This document shows positions 35,038-43,608 of a stretch of 64,000 nt of DNA, piece after piece. The DNA is from Sulfitobacter sp. W027. Lineage in GTDB: Bacteria > Pseudomonadota > Alphaproteobacteria > Rhodobacterales > Rhodobacteraceae. The position numbers and the translations under genes are program-made. How positions within the stretch are numbered: the stretch's first letter is position 1; every line of letters starts with the position of its first letter. The stretch covers positions 621,501 through 685,500 of the forward strand of contig NZ_CP083564.1 in assembly GCF_025143985.1 (NCBI RefSeq), read 5' to 3'. The notes under the pieces were generated by a model. That model ran no database searches and was not told the origin of the DNA. It saw only the letters and a list, made by a program, of their open reading frames with translations.

Positions 35038-36765
35038 ATGCCGTACCGCGCCGCCGTGGATGACTACCGTTTTCTGATTGAGGACGTACTGGATTTCGCA
35101 ACGCTCCGCAGCACCGACCGTTTCTCTGAAGCCAGCGAAGACGTCACCGGGGCGATCCTGTCCGAAGCTGGGCGGCTGTGCGATGATGTGCTGGCGCCGC
35201 TGCAACGGGGCGGGGATTTGCACCCTGCAAAGCTGGAAAACGGTATCGTGCGAACCTCTCCCGGGTTTGCCGAAGGTTTCGCCGCGATTGCAGAGGGCGG
35301 TTGGATCGGCATGTCGGCGGACCCTGAATACGGCGGCATGGGCCTGCCGATGACCCTGACCAGCGCGGTCAACGAGATGATGAGCGGTGCTTGCCTGTCT
35401 TTGCAGCTCGCCCCCTTGATGAGCCAAGGCCAGATCGAAGCTCTGGAGCATCATGCCTCGGACGCGATTAAGAATCTCTACCTGCCCAAGCTGATCAGCG
35501 GCGAGTGGACCGGTACGATGAATCTGACCGAGCCGCAGGCCGGGTCGGACGTCGGCGCGCTCAGCAGCCGGGCAGAGGATAATGGCGACGGGACCTATGC
35601 GGTCTCGGGCCAGAAAATTTATATCTCATGGGGCGATAATGATTTTGCGGGCAATGTCTGCCATCTGGTGCTGGCCCGCCTGCCGGGCGCACCTGCGGGC
35701 ACCAAGGGGATCAGCCTCTTCCTCGTGCCGAAGTTCATTCCCGACGAGAATGGCGAGCCGGGTCAGCGCAATGGCGTCAGCGTTGTGAGCCTTGAGCACA
35801 AAATGGGCCTGCACGGCTCGCCCACCGCGGTGATGCAATATGACAAGGCCACCGGCTGGATGATTGGCCGCGAGGGCGGCGGCATGGCGGCGATGTTCAC
35901 GATGATGAACAACGCCCGGCTTGGCGTGGGTGAGCAAGGCATCGGCACGGCGGAAGGGGCCTATCAACTGGCGCTGGACTATGCGTTGGAGCGCAAGCAG
36001 GGCCGGTCGCCTGTTGAGGGTGGCACCGGGACCATTGTGGACCATGCCGATGTGCGCCGGATGCTGCTGAGCATGAAGGCCGACATTTTCGCAGCCCGCG
36101 CCATTGCGCTGAGCTGTGCCTATGCCAGCGATATGGCACGCGTCGGGCAGGGCGACGAATGGGCGGCGCGGGCGGCGTTCCTCACGCCGATCACCAAGGC
36201 TTTTGGCACCGATGTGGGCATGAGCGTTGCCGAGATGGGCGTGCAGGTGCACGGCGGCATGGGCTTTATCGAAGAAACCGGCGCGGCGCAGTTCAGCCGC
36301 GATGTGCGCGTCACGGCGATCTACGAGGGCACCAACGGCATTCAGGCGATGGACCTTGTGGGCCGCAAGATGATGGACGGCGGGGAGGCGGCGAACCGGC
36401 TGTTGGATGAGATCGAAGCCGATGCCGAAACCGCACGCGACCCGTTCCCGCGCATGGCCGATGCCGTCTGGCAGGCCAGCGAAACCCTGCGCGAGGCGAC
36501 CGAGTGGGTCACCGCGCAAAAGGACATGAATGAGCGTTTCGCCGGTGCCGTGCCCTACCTGCGCGCCTTTGCCCGCGTGCTGGGTGGGCACTTGCATCTG
36601 CAAGCCGCGATGGCCGAGAAAGCCGCAGGCGGCAGCGGCGCGCGTGAGAAACTGGCACGGTTCTATATCCAACGTCTCTTGCCCGAGCATCAGGGCCTAC
36701 TGGTCCATGCGCAGGCGGGGGCAGAGGACCTCTATGCGCTTGATGTCGAAGACCTAAGAAGTTGA
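35038..36765 (+). CDS. acyl-CoA dehydrogenase, long three-domain type (DmdC-like)
   Basis: FAD enzyme of 575 residues. N-terminal helical domain; middle domain with MNLTEPQAGSDVGAL (about 162-176) and KIYISWGD; C-terminal domain with VQVHGGMGFIEE and AIYEGTNGIQAMDL, the latter including a catalytic-type Glu; then an extra C-terminal helical domain. This long form includes methylmercaptopropionyl-CoA dehydrogenase DmdC of marine roseobacters. DmdC is possible, but no dmdA, dmdB or dmdD is in view, so a fatty acyl-CoA substrate is equally likely. AGGAGG precedes the ATG by seven bases. Confidence 0.85.
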   Translation: MPYRAAVDDYRFLIEDVLDFATLRSTDRFSEASEDVTGAILSEAGRLCDDVLAPLQRGGDLHPAKLENGIVRTSPGFAEGFAAIAEGGWIGMSADPEYGGMGLPMTLTSAVNEMMSGACLSLQLAPLMSQGQIEALEHHASDAIKNLYLPKLISGEWTGTMNLTEPQAGSDVGALSSRAEDNGDGTYAVSGQKIYISWGDNDFAGNVCHLVLARLPGAPAGTKGISLFLVPKFIPDENGEPGQRNGVSVVSLEHKMGLHGSPTAVMQYDKATGWMIGREGGGMAAMFTMMNNARLGVGEQGIGTAEGAYQLALDYALERKQGRSPVEGGTGTIVDHADVRRMLLSMKADIFAARAIALSCAYASDMARVGQGDEWAARAAFLTPITKAFGTDVGMSVAEMGVQVHGGMGFIEETGAAQFSRDVRVTAIYEGTNGIQAMDLVGRKMMDGGEAANRLLDEIEADAETARDPFPRMADAVWQASETLREATEWVTAQKDMNERFAGAVPYLRAFARVLGGHLHLQAAMAEKAAGGSGAREKLARFYIQRLLPEHQGLLVHAQAGAEDLYALDVEDLRS

Positions 36766-37841
36766 TGACAGAGCAGGCCACCCTCTCCGCCGCCACGCCG
36801 AAACCGCCCAAGGGGCTGCGCTATCCTTGGGAGGTGCCGCCCGCCGAGGGGGAGGCAATCGAGGTGGCGCCGGGGGTGCTTTGGTTCCGCTTGCCGCTGC
36901 CGATGAAGCTGGATCACGTCAACGTCTACGCATTGGACGAGGGCGATAGCTGGACGGTAGTCGACACGGGCTTTGCCTCACGCCGGAGCAAGGAGCTTTG
37001 GCGTGGGTTGATGGCAGGCCCACTGGGTGGCAAGCCTATTTCCCGTGTGATCGTGACCCATCATCACCCAGATCACGTGGGCCTTGCGGGCTGGCTGCAA
37101 AGCGAATTCGGTGCGGAACTGGTCACCACCCGCACCGCGTGGCTGACCGCGCGGATGCTGACGTTGGATGTTCAAGAGGTGCCGGTTGCCGAATCCCTGT
37201 CGTTTTATCGTAAATCGGGCATGGCGGCTGAGCTCTATGACAAACGCGCCAGCGAACGGCCGTTCAATTTCTCGGATGTGGTGGCGCCTTTGCCACTGGG
37301 CTTTACCCGGATCCGTCAAGGTGACGTGATCCGCATGGGCGGGCGTGAATGGGATGTGCATATCGGCAATGGCCATGCACCCGAGCATGCCACCTTCTGG
37401 AGCCGGGATGACAATTTGGTGATTGCGGGCGATCAAATCCTGCCCTCCATCAGCCCCAATATTGGCGTCTATCCAACCGAGCCCATGGCCGACCCGATCG
37501 GCGAATGGCTGGAGGCCTGCGAGCGTTTCGTGCCTTTGACGCGGGAAGATCATCTGGTGTTGGGCGGGCATAAACTGCCCTTCACCGGCCTGCCCACGCG
37601 GCTTAAACAGTTGATCGAAAACCACCACAGCGCCCTTCGCCGTCTCTTGGCCTATATCGACATGCCAAAATCGGCCTCGGAATGTTTCGCGCCTCTGTTC
37701 AAACGCAACATCGGAGAGGCGGAATATGGCCTTGCTCTGGTTGAAGCCGTCGCCCATCTGAGCCACCTTTACCAAGCCGGAGAGGCTACGCGCGTGCTGC
37801 GCGCGGCGGATGGCGCATGGGTGTATCAGCGCAGGGGGTGA
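36765..37841 (+). CDS. MBL-fold metallo-hydrolase
   Basis: 358 residues with the metallo-beta-lactamase core. The zinc motif THHHPDHVG lies near residues 92-100, a later His near 204 (NGHAPEHA), an Asp (IAGDQIL) near 223 and a terminal His (LGGHKLPF) near 268. Shares a base with the acyl-CoA dehydrogenase stop (TGATG), so the two are co-translated. Thioester or lactone hydrolysis is a reasonable guess, but the substrate is unknown. Confidence 0.88.
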   Translation: MTEQATLSAATPKPPKGLRYPWEVPPAEGEAIEVAPGVLWFRLPLPMKLDHVNVYALDEGDSWTVVDTGFASRRSKELWRGLMAGPLGGKPISRVIVTHHHPDHVGLAGWLQSEFGAELVTTRTAWLTARMLTLDVQEVPVAESLSFYRKSGMAAELYDKRASERPFNFSDVVAPLPLGFTRIRQGDVIRMGGREWDVHIGNGHAPEHATFWSRDDNLVIAGDQILPSISPNIGVYPTEPMADPIGEWLEACERFVPLTREDHLVLGGHKLPFTGLPTRLKQLIENHHSALRRLLAYIDMPKSASECFAPLFKRNIGEAEYGLALVEAVAHLSHLYQAGEATRVLRAADGAWVYQRRG

Positions 37842-37844
37842 GCG

Positions 37845-38303
37845 ATGGGCGATGAGGTAAAGACAGCAGCCGAGGCCTATGAGGATGCGGCATTACCGCG
37901 CATGCATGAGGTGCACACCGGCGCGGACCAGCCCAAATCAGGCGATCAGCCGCTGCCCAAATCGGTCACGGACAAGCCGGTCAAGCAGAAGTCTCCGGCG
38001 CAATGGGCCTATGAGCGGGTGGTGCTTTACCTCAAGAACTTCGAGGAAAAGCTCGACAATGACCATGAGGCGGCCATCGGCTTTGCCGGGGGCGATGCAG
38101 GCGTGCTGCGAATTGAAGGCATGGGGTACTTCGATCCAGATATCATTACATTCTACGGTGTCGATCCGGCGGGGGCGCGGGCGCAATTGGTGCAGCATGT
38201 TGCGCAGTTGAACGTGATGCTGCGGGCCTTGCCAAAGAAGGTGCCCGATGCCGCACCGCAGAGAATTGGGTTTCGATTGGTCGCCGATCTGGAGGAAACT
38301 TGA
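37845..38303 (+). CDS. DUF6173-like conserved protein
   Basis: 152 residues. A disordered, charged N-terminus (1-50) is followed by a compact domain with SPAQWAYERVVLYLKNFEEKL and RIEGMGYFDPDIITFYG. It resembles a Rhodobacterales family I recall as DUF6173. It follows the MBL gene by three bases, making a three-gene operon with the dehydrogenase. No enzymatic motif; function unknown. Confidence 0.72.
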   Translation: MGDEVKTAAEAYEDAALPRMHEVHTGADQPKSGDQPLPKSVTDKPVKQKSPAQWAYERVVLYLKNFEEKLDNDHEAAIGFAGGDAGVLRIEGMGYFDPDIITFYGVDPAGARAQLVQHVAQLNVMLRALPKKVPDAAPQRIGFRLVADLEET

Positions 38304-38457
38304 TCTAAAGAATCTCTAACGTGCACGCAACCGTAAGATTCCCCTATAGCGCGCAGTTTCCCGTATTGCTAGTATGGTATTCTGATTATCTTCCCCTCGT
38401 GACAGGGTGATGCGAATAGGTTAATCAGCGCCAACAACTTGTCTTAGGGAGACGAAA

Positions 38458-38592
38458 ATGGCTGAACATGAACACGGTAGCATGAATTACGATGCCCAAG
38501 AAAAGACCTTTGACGGGTTCATGACCTTCGTGACACGCAGCGTCGTTGTCATTCTTGCGATCTTGGTTCTTCTGGCGATCTTTGCCGGTTAA
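38458..38592 (+). CDS. aa3-type cytochrome c oxidase subunit IV peptide
   Basis: A 44-residue peptide beginning MAEHEHGSMNYDAQEKTFDG with one membrane helix (about 22-43). This matches the bacterial aa3 oxidase subunit IV family, which packs against subunits I-III. The other subunits are not nearby, which is common. A GGGAGA purine run precedes the ATG. Confidence 0.82.
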   Translation: MAEHEHGSMNYDAQEKTFDGFMTFVTRSVVVILAILVLLAIFAG

Positions 38593-38625
38593 TCGCTTCT
38601 CACCCTTGCTCAAGAGGATAGGCTT

Positions 38626-39234
38626 TTGAAATCTCTCTTGGCGACACTCGCGCTGGTGAGCGTATTGGCTGGCTGTTCGGCGGATCAAAGCCCCGATAGC
38701 CCGCCCGACGTCGTGGCGCGTGCGGCCTATCGCTCACCCGAGCCGCCGTCCCTCACGTTGATGACCATGGTGAACAACCGCACCGGAAGTGGCGGCCATA
38801 GCGCGCTGATGGTGAGCGGGTCTCAACGTGTGATCTTTGATCCCGCGGGATCGTTCCGGGACGGGCGTCTGCCTGAGCGGGGCGATGTGCTCTACGGTGT
38901 AACGCCGGGCTGGTTGCAGGCCTATAAATCGGCCCATGCCCGCAGCACCTTTCACGTGGTCAGTCAGGAAATTCCCGTCAGCCCCGAAGTGGCCGAGCGG
39001 GCGCTTCAGCTGGTGACATCCAACGGGGCGGTGCCCGGCGCCTTTTGCGCCAATGCCACCAGCGGTATTCTCAGTCAGATTTCCGGTTTCCAGAACGTCG
39101 GCTCGACCTTCTATCCCGTCAAACTGCAAGAGCGGTTTGAGACCTTGCCGGGCGTGACCACAACGAAATACTACGAAGATGATGAGGGCGACGTGATCGA
39201 CGCCCTGCATGCGGCGCAACTGGCCCGCCAGTAG
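38626..39234 (+). CDS. lipoprotein with possible permuted NlpC/P60-like site
   Basis: 202 residues from a TTG start behind AAGAGGATAG; no nearer ATG keeps the lipobox. Signal and lipobox LAGC place the lipidated cysteine at residue 17. The mature part has His58 in GSGGHSALMV and Cys141 in GAFCANATSGIL. This His-before-Cys order and context recall circularly permuted papain-like (NlpC/P60, DUF4105-like) hydrolases, but the similarity is only by eye. It starts 33 bases after the CoxIV peptide and may be co-transcribed. Confidence 0.68.
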   Translation: MKSLLATLALVSVLAGCSADQSPDSPPDVVARAAYRSPEPPSLTLMTMVNNRTGSGGHSALMVSGSQRVIFDPAGSFRDGRLPERGDVLYGVTPGWLQAYKSAHARSTFHVVSQEIPVSPEVAERALQLVTSNGAVPGAFCANATSGILSQISGFQNVGSTFYPVKLQERFETLPGVTTTKYYEDDEGDVIDALHAAQLARQ

Positions 39235-39243
39235 CGCCCGCGC

Positions 39244-39573
39244 TTACCCCACCAGATAGATCATCCCATAGAGCGCTGCGGCCCCTGACAGGATCGCGGC
39301 GAGCACGTTTTTGGTCGCCAGCCCCACACCCAGCGTAACCACCGCCGCAGTCACACGCGGCAGGTCAAACTGCCCGTCCGTGCCCGAGGGCCAAAGCACC
39401 TGCGGTGCCACCAGCGCGGGCAGGATCGCCACGGCGGTATAGCGCAGGTGCCGCAACAGCCACGCGGGCATCTGCTTGTTGCCCACGAGCCCGGTAAAGA
39501 CAAAGCGCAGGAAAAAGCTGCCCAGCCCGAGGCCGATAATCACGACCCAGAGTGCGGTTCTATCGATCATCAT
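39244..39573 (-). CDS. azlD: AzlD-family branched-chain amino acid export subunit
   Basis: Small membrane protein (109 residues, about four helices) that works with AzlC to export branched-chain amino acids. The hallmark LGSFFLRFVF lies near residues 17-26, followed by LRHLRYTAVAILPALVAPQVL. Its ATG overlaps the azlC stop by four bases. Confidence 0.9.
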   Translation of the reverse strand: MMIDRTALWVVIIGLGLGSFFLRFVFTGLVGNKQMPAWLLRHLRYTAVAILPALVAPQVLWPSGTDGQFDLPRVTAAVVTLGVGLATKNVLAAILSGAAALYGMIYLVG

Positions 39574-40292
39574 GCCATGCTCCCCGGTTTGCGCCGTTCC
39601 ATCCACGCTTCGACCTGCGCGCCGGTGATCATGCCCGCAAGCCCCGCGATGATCAGCCCAAGCGCATAGGGCACCTCGACAGCAAAGAGGCTCACGATCA
39701 CCGCAACCAGTGCCGCTGCCACATGGGCCAGCGTGCGGAACATCGGCGCGATCATGGCCAGAAAGGTGATCGGGATGGCAAAGTCCAGTGCCCAGCTGTC
39801 AGGCACGCTGGAGCCGACCATCGCGCCGATCAGCGTGAAGATATACCAAAGCGGCACCACCGGCGTCACGGTCCCAAAGAAATAGGCCATGCGCTGCGGC
39901 ACCGTCATCTGCGGTTCCCGCTCATACTGGGTCATCGCCGCGACATAGGATTGATCCACCGTCATATAGGCCGCCAGTGCCCGCTGCCAGACCGGCGCGC
40001 CTCCGATCCACGGGGTAAGAGAGGCCGAATACATCGCCATCCGCAGGTTTACCGCCAGCGCCGAGGCGAGCACGATGGCCGTAGGTACATCCTCTTGCAG
40101 CAGCTGCAGGGCCGTAAACTGCGCGGCCCCCGCGATCACCACAATGGAGAAGGTCAGTGTTTCAAAGACGTTCAACCCGGCTTCGGTGGCCAGAAGGCCA
40201 AAGAGCGAGGCGAAGGGGATAATCACGAGCACAAAGGGCAATGCGTCAACGATACCTTTGCGATAGGCGGATTTGGTGGTGGTGATGGCCAT
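39570..40292 (-). CDS. azlC: AzlC-family branched-chain amino acid export permease
   Basis: Large subunit (240 residues) of the AzlCD exporter. The PFASLFGLLATEAGL segment near residues 25-39, FAGAAQF-like AGAAQFTALQLL near 53-64 and YAAGL-type SASLTPWIG are present. Translation is coupled to azlD. Divergent from fdhD. Confidence 0.92.
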   Translation of the reverse strand: MAITTTKSAYRKGIVDALPFVLVIIPFASLFGLLATEAGLNVFETLTFSIVVIAGAAQFTALQLLQEDVPTAIVLASALAVNLRMAMYSASLTPWIGGAPVWQRALAAYMTVDQSYVAAMTQYEREPQMTVPQRMAYFFGTVTPVVPLWYIFTLIGAMVGSSVPDSWALDFAIPITFLAMIAPMFRTLAHVAAALVAVIVSLFAVEVPYALGLIIAGLAGMITGAQVEAWMERRKPGSMA

Positions 40293-40347
40293 GACGAACT
40301 CTTAAATATAATGTCAAAGGCTTAGACCTAACCGGAAGGGGATACAA

Positions 40348-41232
40348 TTGGCCCGAGACAATGAACTTAGCAATTATCTGATCGCCCCCGATCCCACTGC
40401 TGTTCGACTGACGCGGAATGTCTCTGGCGTGGATCACACCGGCGCGGAGGTGGCGATCAATGTGGTCGAAGAACGCCCCCTGACGATATTCCTCAACCGA
40501 CAGGAGATCGTGACCGCGATGACCATAGGCGACTATCCGGCCTATCTGGCGCTCGGCTTTCTGCGCAATCAGGGGATGTTGCGCTCGGACGAGGAGATCA
40601 CCGGCGTCGACTATGACGAAGAGCTTGAGACCGTCGTCGTCCGCACCAAACGCGCGACCGACTACGAAGACAAGATGCAGCGCAAGACCCGCACCAGCGG
40701 CTGCGCGGTGGGCACCGTTTTTGGTGATATGATGGAGGGGCTGGCCGATGTGCGTCTGCCCGAAGTGCCGGTGCGCACCTCGGACCTCTATGCGCTGGCG
40801 GCCAAGATCAACCGCACGCCGAGCCTTTATCTTGAAGCTGGCGCGATCCACGGCACCGTGCTGTGCCAAGGCGACCGGCCACTCGTTTATATGGAAGACG
40901 TGGGCCGCCACAATGCGGTCGACAAGATCGCCGGTTGGATGCTCTCCGAAGGCGTGGGGGCCGAAGATAAGGTGCTCTATACCACCGGGCGGCTGACCTC
41001 TGAGATGGTGATCAAGACGGCGATGATGGGCATTCCGGTGCTGGCGTCCCGCTCGGGTTTCACCGCTTGGGGGGTGGAGATCGCGCAGCAGGTGAACCTC
41101 ACGCTGATCGGTCGGATGCGCGGGCAGCGATTTACCTGTCTGGCGGGCGAGGGTCGGTTGATCCGCGACGCGGATCCGTCCACCGTGGCCGACGAGCCGC
41201 GCAAAAGCGGGCGTAAGGCCGCAAAGGAATAA
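40348..41232 (+). CDS. fdhD: formate dehydrogenase sulfurtransferase FdhD
   Basis: Transfers sulfur to the molybdenum cofactor of formate dehydrogenase. 294 residues with RPLTIFLN, the TSGCAVGTVFG segment, GAIHGTVLC, MEDVGRHNAVDKI and FTAWGVEIAQQ. The E. coli CxxC is reduced here to Cys119 with Gly122 in the second position. TTG start, supported by GGAAGGGG a few bases upstream. mobA begins one base after the stop, so this is the head of a Moco operon. No formate dehydrogenase genes are in the window. Confidence 0.93.
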   Translation: MARDNELSNYLIAPDPTAVRLTRNVSGVDHTGAEVAINVVEERPLTIFLNRQEIVTAMTIGDYPAYLALGFLRNQGMLRSDEEITGVDYDEELETVVVRTKRATDYEDKMQRKTRTSGCAVGTVFGDMMEGLADVRLPEVPVRTSDLYALAAKINRTPSLYLEAGAIHGTVLCQGDRPLVYMEDVGRHNAVDKIAGWMLSEGVGAEDKVLYTTGRLTSEMVIKTAMMGIPVLASRSGFTAWGVEIAQQVNLTLIGRMRGQRFTCLAGEGRLIRDADPSTVADEPRKSGRKAAKE

Positions 41233-41233
41233 A

Positions 41234-41839
41234 ATGATGAAACAACCACTTGGTGTCATTTTGGCGGGCGGGCAGGCGACCCGTATGGGCGGTGGCGACA
41301 AGGGCCTGCTGCCACTTGGGCAAGGTACGTTGCTGTCGTCGGTAATCGACCGGCTAGAGCCGCAGGTGGCAGGGCTGGCGCTCAACGCCAATGGCGATGC
41401 TGCGCGGTTTGCGGATCTGGGCCTGCCGGTGCTGGCGGACAGTATCGAAGGGTTCGCCGGGCCGCTCGCAGGCGTGCTTGCCGGGTTGGATTGGGCGGCG
41501 GAGCAGGGGGCGGAGACGATTGTCACCGCGGCTGCCGACACGCCTTTCTTCCCCTGCGATTTGGTGCCGCGTCTGTTGCTCGCCGCTGATGGCATGACCC
41601 ACCCGCTCGCCTTGGCTGCGACCCCAGACGCCAAACGCGGCACGGCGCGGCATCCGACCTTTGGCCTCTGGCCCGTGGCGCTGCGCGACGATCTGCGCAG
41701 CGCTTTGGCGGTTGGGCTGCGTAAGGTGGTGCTCTGGACCGAGAAACACGACGGGCGCGAAGCGCTCTTCCCCGATGAGGCGGCATTCTTCAACGTGAAC
41801 ACGCCCGAGGATTTGGCGACAGCAGAGGCGATGGCATGA
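41234..41839 (+). CDS. mobA: molybdenum cofactor guanylyltransferase
   Basis: Attaches GMP to molybdopterin for the DMSO-reductase family of enzymes. 201 residues with the nucleotidyltransferase start LAGGQATRMGGGDKGLLPLG (about 9-28), AADTPF and a C-terminal FNVNTPEDL. Overlaps the mobB-moeA gene by four bases. Confidence 0.95.
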   Translation: MMKQPLGVILAGGQATRMGGGDKGLLPLGQGTLLSSVIDRLEPQVAGLALNANGDAARFADLGLPVLADSIEGFAGPLAGVLAGLDWAAEQGAETIVTAAADTPFFPCDLVPRLLLAADGMTHPLALAATPDAKRGTARHPTFGLWPVALRDDLRSALAVGLRKVVLWTEKHDGREALFPDEAAFFNVNTPEDLATAEAMA

Positions 41840-43599
41840 GGGTTTACGGCGTCGTCGGCTGGAAGAATGCAGGCAAGACCGGATTGATGGAGCGGCTGGT
41901 GGCCGAAATCACGGGCCGGGGGTTCACCGTCTCCACCGTCAAACATGCCCATCACACCTTCGACGTGGATCACCCTGGCAAGGACAGCCACCGCCACCGC
42001 ATCGCAGGCGCACGCGAGGTGCTGCTGGCCTCTGGCGCGCGATTTGCCCTGATGCACGAGTTGCGCGGCGCAGAGGAGCCACATCTGAAGGCTCAGCTCG
42101 CGCGGCTCTCGCCCGTCGATCTGGTGTTGATCGAGGGCTACAAACGCGACAGCCACCCCAAAGTCGAAGCGCATCGGGCGGAGACCGGAAACGCCCTGAT
42201 CGCGCCGGATGACCCCACGGTGCGCGCCGTGGCCAGTGATGTGGTGCTGGAGTTGGATCGGCCTGTGTTTGATCTAAACGACACCAAGGCGATTGCTGAT
42301 TTCATCCTGCGCGAAGTGGGTCTGATCGCGGCCCCTGCAAAGCCCGTCACGGCCTCGCCGCCACCGCTGCGCAACGATTGTTTCGCCCTGCCGCCCGGTG
42401 TGCATTGGACCCCGGTGAACGAAGCGCTGGCGTTGTTGAAAGAGCGCCTCAACCCGGTGACGGGGGCGGAAACCCTTCCTGCTGCCGATGCCGGGGGGCG
42501 CATTTTGGCGCAGGACGTCACCGCAATCCGCGCCAATCCACCGTTGCCCAATACGGCGGTCGATGGCTACGGCTTTGCCGGGGGGCGTGGGGAAGGGCTG
42601 CACGAGCTGCCGCTCATGCCGGGGCGTGCGGCGGCGGGGGATCGTCCGGGGGCCGTCCCTGCGGGGCAGGCGATCCGCGTGTTGACCGGTGCGGCGCTGC
42701 CCGAGGGGGTCGATACCGTGATCCTGCAAGAGGACGTGACCGCCGAGAGCGGCGTGTTGCGGTTCAACGGGCCGGTAAAGCAGGGGGCCAACACCCGCAA
42801 AGCTGGGGAGGACGTGCAGGCGGGCGATGTGATCCTTGCGGGGGGCAGGCGCGTTGGTCCGGCGGAATTGGCAGTGCTGGCGGCAGCGGGCGTGGCGGAG
42901 GTGAGCCTGCGCAAGCGGTTGAAGGTGGGGGTACTCTCTACCGGCGACGAGTTGGTCGAGATGGGCGAGACGGCCCGCGAGGGTCAGATTTACGACGCCA
43001 ATCGTCCGATGCTGCTGCAACTCGCGGCGGAGTTCGGTCATGAGGCGGTCGATCTGGGCCGTGTGGCCGATGACAGCGCCGCGCTGCGCGCAAGGCTCGA
43101 CGCAGCCGCAGAGCAGGTCGATGTGATCCTCACCAGCGGCGGTGCTTCGGCGGGGGACGAAGACCACGTCTCCGCCCTGCTGACCGAAGCGGGGGCAATG
43201 CAGCTTTGGCGGATCGCGGTGAAACCGGGGCGGCCCTTGGCGCTTGGGATGTGGCAGGGCGTGCCGGTCTTCGGGCTGCCGGGCAACCCGGTGGCGGCGA
43301 TGGTCTGTTCGTTGATTTTCGCGCGGCCCGCCATGGCGCTGCTCGCCGGGGGCGGCTGGCAGGAACCTCAGGGTTTTGATGTGCCTGCGGCGTTTGAGAA
43401 GCGCAAAAAGGCCGGGCGGCGGGAATACCTGCGCGCCCGGATGCGCGATGGCCGGGCCGAGGTTTTTGCCTCAGAAGGATCGGGCCGGATCAGCGGGCTA
43501 AGCTGGGCCGAAGGGTTGGTCGAATTGGACGAAGCCGCCCGCGACATCAAGCCGGGCGACACCGTGCGCTTTATCCCCTACGGCAGCTTTACCAGCTAA
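41836..43599 (+). CDS. MobB-MoeA fusion protein
   Basis: 587 residues with two enzymes in one chain. MobB-type GTPase at about 1-165: P-loop GWKNAGKT at 8-15, KHAHH near 36-40, LIEGYK near 98-103. MoeA follows at about 190-587: NTAVDGYGFAG, TGAALPEGVDTVI, STGDELVEMG, TSGGASAGDEDHV and GLPGNPVAAMV. MoeA inserts molybdate; MobB assists guanylylation by MobA, encoded just upstream. The linker near 165-190 is Pro/Ala-rich. The fusion would channel cofactor from metal insertion to nucleotide attachment. Confidence 0.93.
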   Translation: MRVYGVVGWKNAGKTGLMERLVAEITGRGFTVSTVKHAHHTFDVDHPGKDSHRHRIAGAREVLLASGARFALMHELRGAEEPHLKAQLARLSPVDLVLIEGYKRDSHPKVEAHRAETGNALIAPDDPTVRAVASDVVLELDRPVFDLNDTKAIADFILREVGLIAAPAKPVTASPPPLRNDCFALPPGVHWTPVNEALALLKERLNPVTGAETLPAADAGGRILAQDVTAIRANPPLPNTAVDGYGFAGGRGEGLHELPLMPGRAAAGDRPGAVPAGQAIRVLTGAALPEGVDTVILQEDVTAESGVLRFNGPVKQGANTRKAGEDVQAGDVILAGGRRVGPAELAVLAAAGVAEVSLRKRLKVGVLSTGDELVEMGETAREGQIYDANRPMLLQLAAEFGHEAVDLGRVADDSAALRARLDAAAEQVDVILTSGGASAGDEDHVSALLTEAGAMQLWRIAVKPGRPLALGMWQGVPVFGLPGNPVAAMVCSLIFARPAMALLAGGGWQEPQGFDVPAAFEKRKKAGRREYLRARMRDGRAEVFASEGSGRISGLSWAEGLVELDEAARDIKPGDTVRFIPYGSFTS

Positions 43600-43608
43600 A
43601 ACCCCGCG

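Noticed and set aside
40246..42174. Very long minus-strand frame across fdhD and mobA
   Set aside because: It runs antisense to two recognised Moco genes and shows no domain.
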